A stretch of 8,025 nucleotides of DNA, from assembly GCA_012513235.1 (NCBI GenBank), contig JAAZCO010000125.1, positions 1 to 8,025 on the forward strand. Direction: 5' to 3'. Source of the stretch: Gammaproteobacteria bacterium. Lineage in GTDB: Bacteria > Pseudomonadota > Gammaproteobacteria > Pseudomonadales > Pseudomonadaceae. The notes beneath the pieces were generated by a model that saw only the letters and a list, made by a program, of their open reading frames with translations, ran no database searches and was not told the DNA's origin. Below are positions 6,356-8,025 of this stretch, piece by piece (positions within the stretch are counted from its first letter, which is position 1; each line of letters starts with the position of its first letter). Both the position numbers and the translations under genes were made by a program.

Positions 6356-7123
6356 TCATTCGCCTGCGTGGGTGCGCTCAGTGCGCTCGTTAAGATCACG
6401 TAGCACCGATAGTTCAAGTTCAGTGGGTACACTGGTTTGTGTGACTGTTGATGCATAGGTCACAGTCCAGCCGGTATTATCTTGAATCTGCTCACGAGTC
6501 ACACCTGGGTGAATCGAGGTCACGATAAACTCTTTAGTGTCAGGATCAGTTTCCATCACGCACAGGTCGGTAATCAGCTTGCTGGGGCCTTTGGTTTTGA
6601 TGCCCAGTTCTTCCCGCTCTTTACCGGTTTTGCCATGGCCAAGAGAGGTAATAAAGTCGACTTTTTCAACAAAACCACGCTTAGATTGCTTCATCACCAA
6701 GAAGATTTCGCCGCACGAAGTAGCGATTTCCGGAGCACCGCCACCGCCGGGTAAGCGCACCTTAGGGTTGTCATAATCACCCACCACTGTGGTATTGATA
6801 TTGCCAAACTTATCCAGTTGCGCTGCGCCCAAAAAGCCCACAGAAATACGACCACCCTGCAGCCAGTAACGGAACATTTCTGGTACTGATACGGTGGTCA
6901 CTGCAGTTTCGCACAACTCGCCATCACCAATCGACAGCGGTAGTACATCAGGCTTGGTACCGATCGTGCCTGATTCATAAATCAAAGTAACACCCGGAGC
7001 ATGGGTCAGGCGTGCAAGATTACATGCGGCAGAGGGCATGCCTATACCAACAAAGCAAACGTCATCATTACGTACAGCGCGCGAAGCAACCACTGTCATA
7101 ATTTCAGTTGGGGTATAGCTCAT
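6356..7123 (-). CDS. pcaJ: 3-oxoadipate:succinyl-CoA transferase, subunit B (CatJ/PcaJ type)
   Basis: Beta subunit of the family I CoA-transferase that activates beta-ketoadipate with succinyl-CoA. The 255 residues fit the longer CatJ form known from Pseudomonas knackmussii B13 and P. aeruginosa, not the ~213-residue PcaJ of P. putida. Glu50 in LIYESGTIG is the expected catalytic glutamate, by analogy with the glutaconate CoA-transferase beta subunit; AQLDKFGNINTT (101-112) and the glycine-rich LPGGGGAPEIA (124-134) are further family marks. The start at 7123 has GGAG about 8 nt upstream inside the end of pcaI, and only one base separates the two genes, so the subunits are probably made by coupled translation. 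An open frame continues upstream to 7363 but overlaps pcaI antisense to nothing and has non-family, Arg/Pro-rich wording. Substrate is inferred from context and could include related dicarboxylic acids. Confidence 0.93.
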   Translation of the reverse strand: MSYTPTEIMTVVASRAVRNDDVCFVGIGMPSAACNLARLTHAPGVTLIYESGTIGTKPDVLPLSIGDGELCETAVTTVSVPEMFRYWLQGGRISVGFLGAAQLDKFGNINTTVVGDYDNPKVRLPGGGGAPEIATSCGEIFLVMKQSKRGFVEKVDFITSLGHGKTGKEREELGIKTKGPSKLITDLCVMETDPDTKEFIVTSIHPGVTREQIQDNTGWTVTYASTVTQTSVPTELELSVLRDLNERTERTHAGE

Positions 7124-7124
7124 G

Positions 7125-7976
7125 TTATTTCTCCAGCCATTTAACTTTTTGTGCAAATACTTCTGGACCGACTTCAAGTACGTTGGCTTTGATCCAAGCG
7201 GTGAAGGCATCGCGGTCAGCCGCAATCGCGTCCCAGTTTTTGTAGAACGCATTGTCACGCGGGTAATAACCCAGCGCGTAAGACGGGTGCGAACCACCGG
7301 GTACCGTCGCAATGGCGGTGATGGTCCAGGCGGGCAAGATGCACGCATTGGTGTGCACGTCATCGAAGTTATCTACTACTTCTTCTACGGTCACAATCAC
7401 ACGCTTAGCGGCTAAGGCGGCTTCTTTTTGCACACCAATAATGCCTTCCACTAACACATCACCGTTTTTGTTGGCTTTTTGTGCGTGAATAATCGTCACA
7501 TCTGGGCGAATCGCAGGCACAGCGGCCAACTGTTCGCTGGTGAACGGGCATTTAATAGAGCGAATGTTGGGATTCACTTCGGCTAATTCAGCACCCAAGT
7601 AGCCACGGAAAATAGCGCAAGGTAAACCCGCCGCGCCGGCTTCATAGGCGCTGGCCATGGCTGCGTGACTGTGTTCTTCGATTTCAATTTTGTGCGGCCA
7701 GCCGTTTTCATAAGAATCACGCAGGCGACGCAATGAACCCACTCCTGGGTTACCACCCCATGAAAACACCACTTTTTTAGCGCAACCACTACCAATCAGC
7801 TGATCGTAGACTAAGTCAGGCGTCATACGAATCAGGGTCAGGTCCTTTTTTTGCTGGCGAATAACTTCATGCCCAGCTGCGTGAGGGATCAGGTGGGTAA
7901 ACCCTTCCATCGCCACCACATCACCATCATGCAGGTACTCGGCAATCGCGTCTTTTAGAGATACAAACTTGGCCAT
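7125..7976 (-). CDS. pcaI: 3-oxoadipate:succinyl-CoA transferase, subunit A (CatI/PcaI type)
   Basis: Alpha subunit of the beta-ketoadipate:succinyl-CoA transferase, acting with the next gene's product as a hetero-oligomer in the cytoplasm. The 283 residues match the CatI-type subunit (about 280) rather than the ~230-residue classical PcaI. Family wording includes GDVVAMEGFTHLIPHAA (18-34), TPDLVYDQLIGSGCAKK (52-68) and the glycine loop SWGGNPGVGS (72-81) in the CoA-binding fold. The ATG at 7976 has AAGGAT about 7 nt upstream, and that ribosome site overlaps the pcaG stop codon (TAAAGGA). The 11-nt gap to pcaG implies one transcript, so ring cleavage and CoA activation are co-expressed although two steps separate them biochemically. 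The catalytic residue is in subunit B, so none is expected here. Confidence 0.94.
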   Translation of the reverse strand: MAKFVSLKDAIAEYLHDGDVVAMEGFTHLIPHAAGHEVIRQQKKDLTLIRMTPDLVYDQLIGSGCAKKVVFSWGGNPGVGSLRRLRDSYENGWPHKIEIEEHSHAAMASAYEAGAAGLPCAIFRGYLGAELAEVNPNIRSIKCPFTSEQLAAVPAIRPDVTIIHAQKANKNGDVLVEGIIGVQKEAALAAKRVIVTVEEVVDNFDDVHTNACILPAWTITAIATVPGGSHPSYALGYYPRDNAFYKNWDAIAADRDAFTAWIKANVLEVGPEVFAQKVKWLEK

Positions 7977-7987
7977 TAGACTATCCT

Positions 7988-8025
7988 TTATACGTCGAAG
8001 AACACGGTTTCTTGAGGACCTTGCA
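7988..8025 (-). CDS. pcaG: Protocatechuate 3,4-dioxygenase alpha subunit, last 11 codons (runs off the right edge)
   Basis: Only the C-terminal tail is present: QGPQETVFFDV and a TAA stop, in the frame whose complete codons begin at 8023. Pseudomonas PcaG proteins end in a very similar way (QGEGETVFFDF, recalled from the family), where the tail forms the last strand of the dioxygenase fold. PcaG with the iron-bearing PcaH opens the ring of protocatechuate, the PobA product, which fits the location directly before pcaI. The match is short, so the call leans on both the tail wording and the pca context. The PcaH subunit ends differently in the forms I know. Confidence 0.82.
   Translation of the reverse strand, partial: QGPQETVFFDV

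Noticed and set aside
7124..7363. Upstream extension of pcaJ to 7363
   Set aside because: It would overlap the 3' end of pcaI in another frame and encodes an Arg/Pro-rich stretch; the ATG at 7123 has a good ribosome site and gives the family N-terminus.
1..8025. A wholly new defence, mobile or biosynthetic system
   Set aside because: All genes fall into recognised aromatic-catabolism, regulator and transport families; I see no mobile-element ends, repeat array or unknown gene cluster.

Overview
The window is a chromosomal aromatic-catabolism locus from a proteobacterium, most likely a gammaproteobacterium related to Pseudomonas. That placement rests on three things: the PobA and PcaG ends read like the pseudomonad proteins, the pobA regulator is of the AraC type known from Pseudomonas and Azotobacter (Acinetobacter uses an IclR-type PobR), and the CoA-transferase is the CatIJ-like form known from Pseudomonas. 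Base composition looks intermediate, lower than in typical high-GC Pseudomonas. Genus is not decided by this sequence.

Layout. At the left edge, pobA (4-hydroxybenzoate 3-monooxygenase, minus strand, running off the window) diverges from an AraC-family activator gene (plus strand) across a 138-bp control region. The activator gene converges on a minus-strand block that fills the rest of the window. Read in its direction of transcription, from right to left, this block is: the last 11 codons of pcaG, pcaI, pcaJ, pcaF, pcaB, an AEC-family (auxin efflux carrier) transporter, and an outer-membrane protein of the COG4313/SphA type. pcaG, pcaI, pcaJ and pcaF are packed with 11-, 1- and 8-nt gaps. 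Wider gaps with inverted repeats separate pcaF from pcaB (134 bp), pcaB from the AEC gene (121 bp) and the AEC gene from the outer-membrane gene (188 bp), so the 3' half may be transcribed or processed separately.

How the genes work together. PobA converts 4-hydroxybenzoate to protocatechuate. PcaHG opens the ring, PcaB makes the muconolactone, and PcaIJ plus PcaF take beta-ketoadipate to succinyl-CoA and acetyl-CoA. The intermediate steps, PcaC (decarboxylase) and PcaD (enol-lactone hydrolase), are not in the window and must be encoded elsewhere, probably beyond the right edge. The AEC carrier and the outer-membrane protein are plausible inner- and outer-membrane transport partners for the aromatic acid or an intermediate.

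Every long stretch is accounted for: there is no gene-free gap above 300 bases, and I see no RNA gene, IS element, CRISPR array or attachment site. The catabolic core is well-known biology. The less ordinary parts are the AEC carrier in a pca operon, the gene order, and a set of perfect inverted repeats in the intergenic regions. I see no evidence of a wholly new system.
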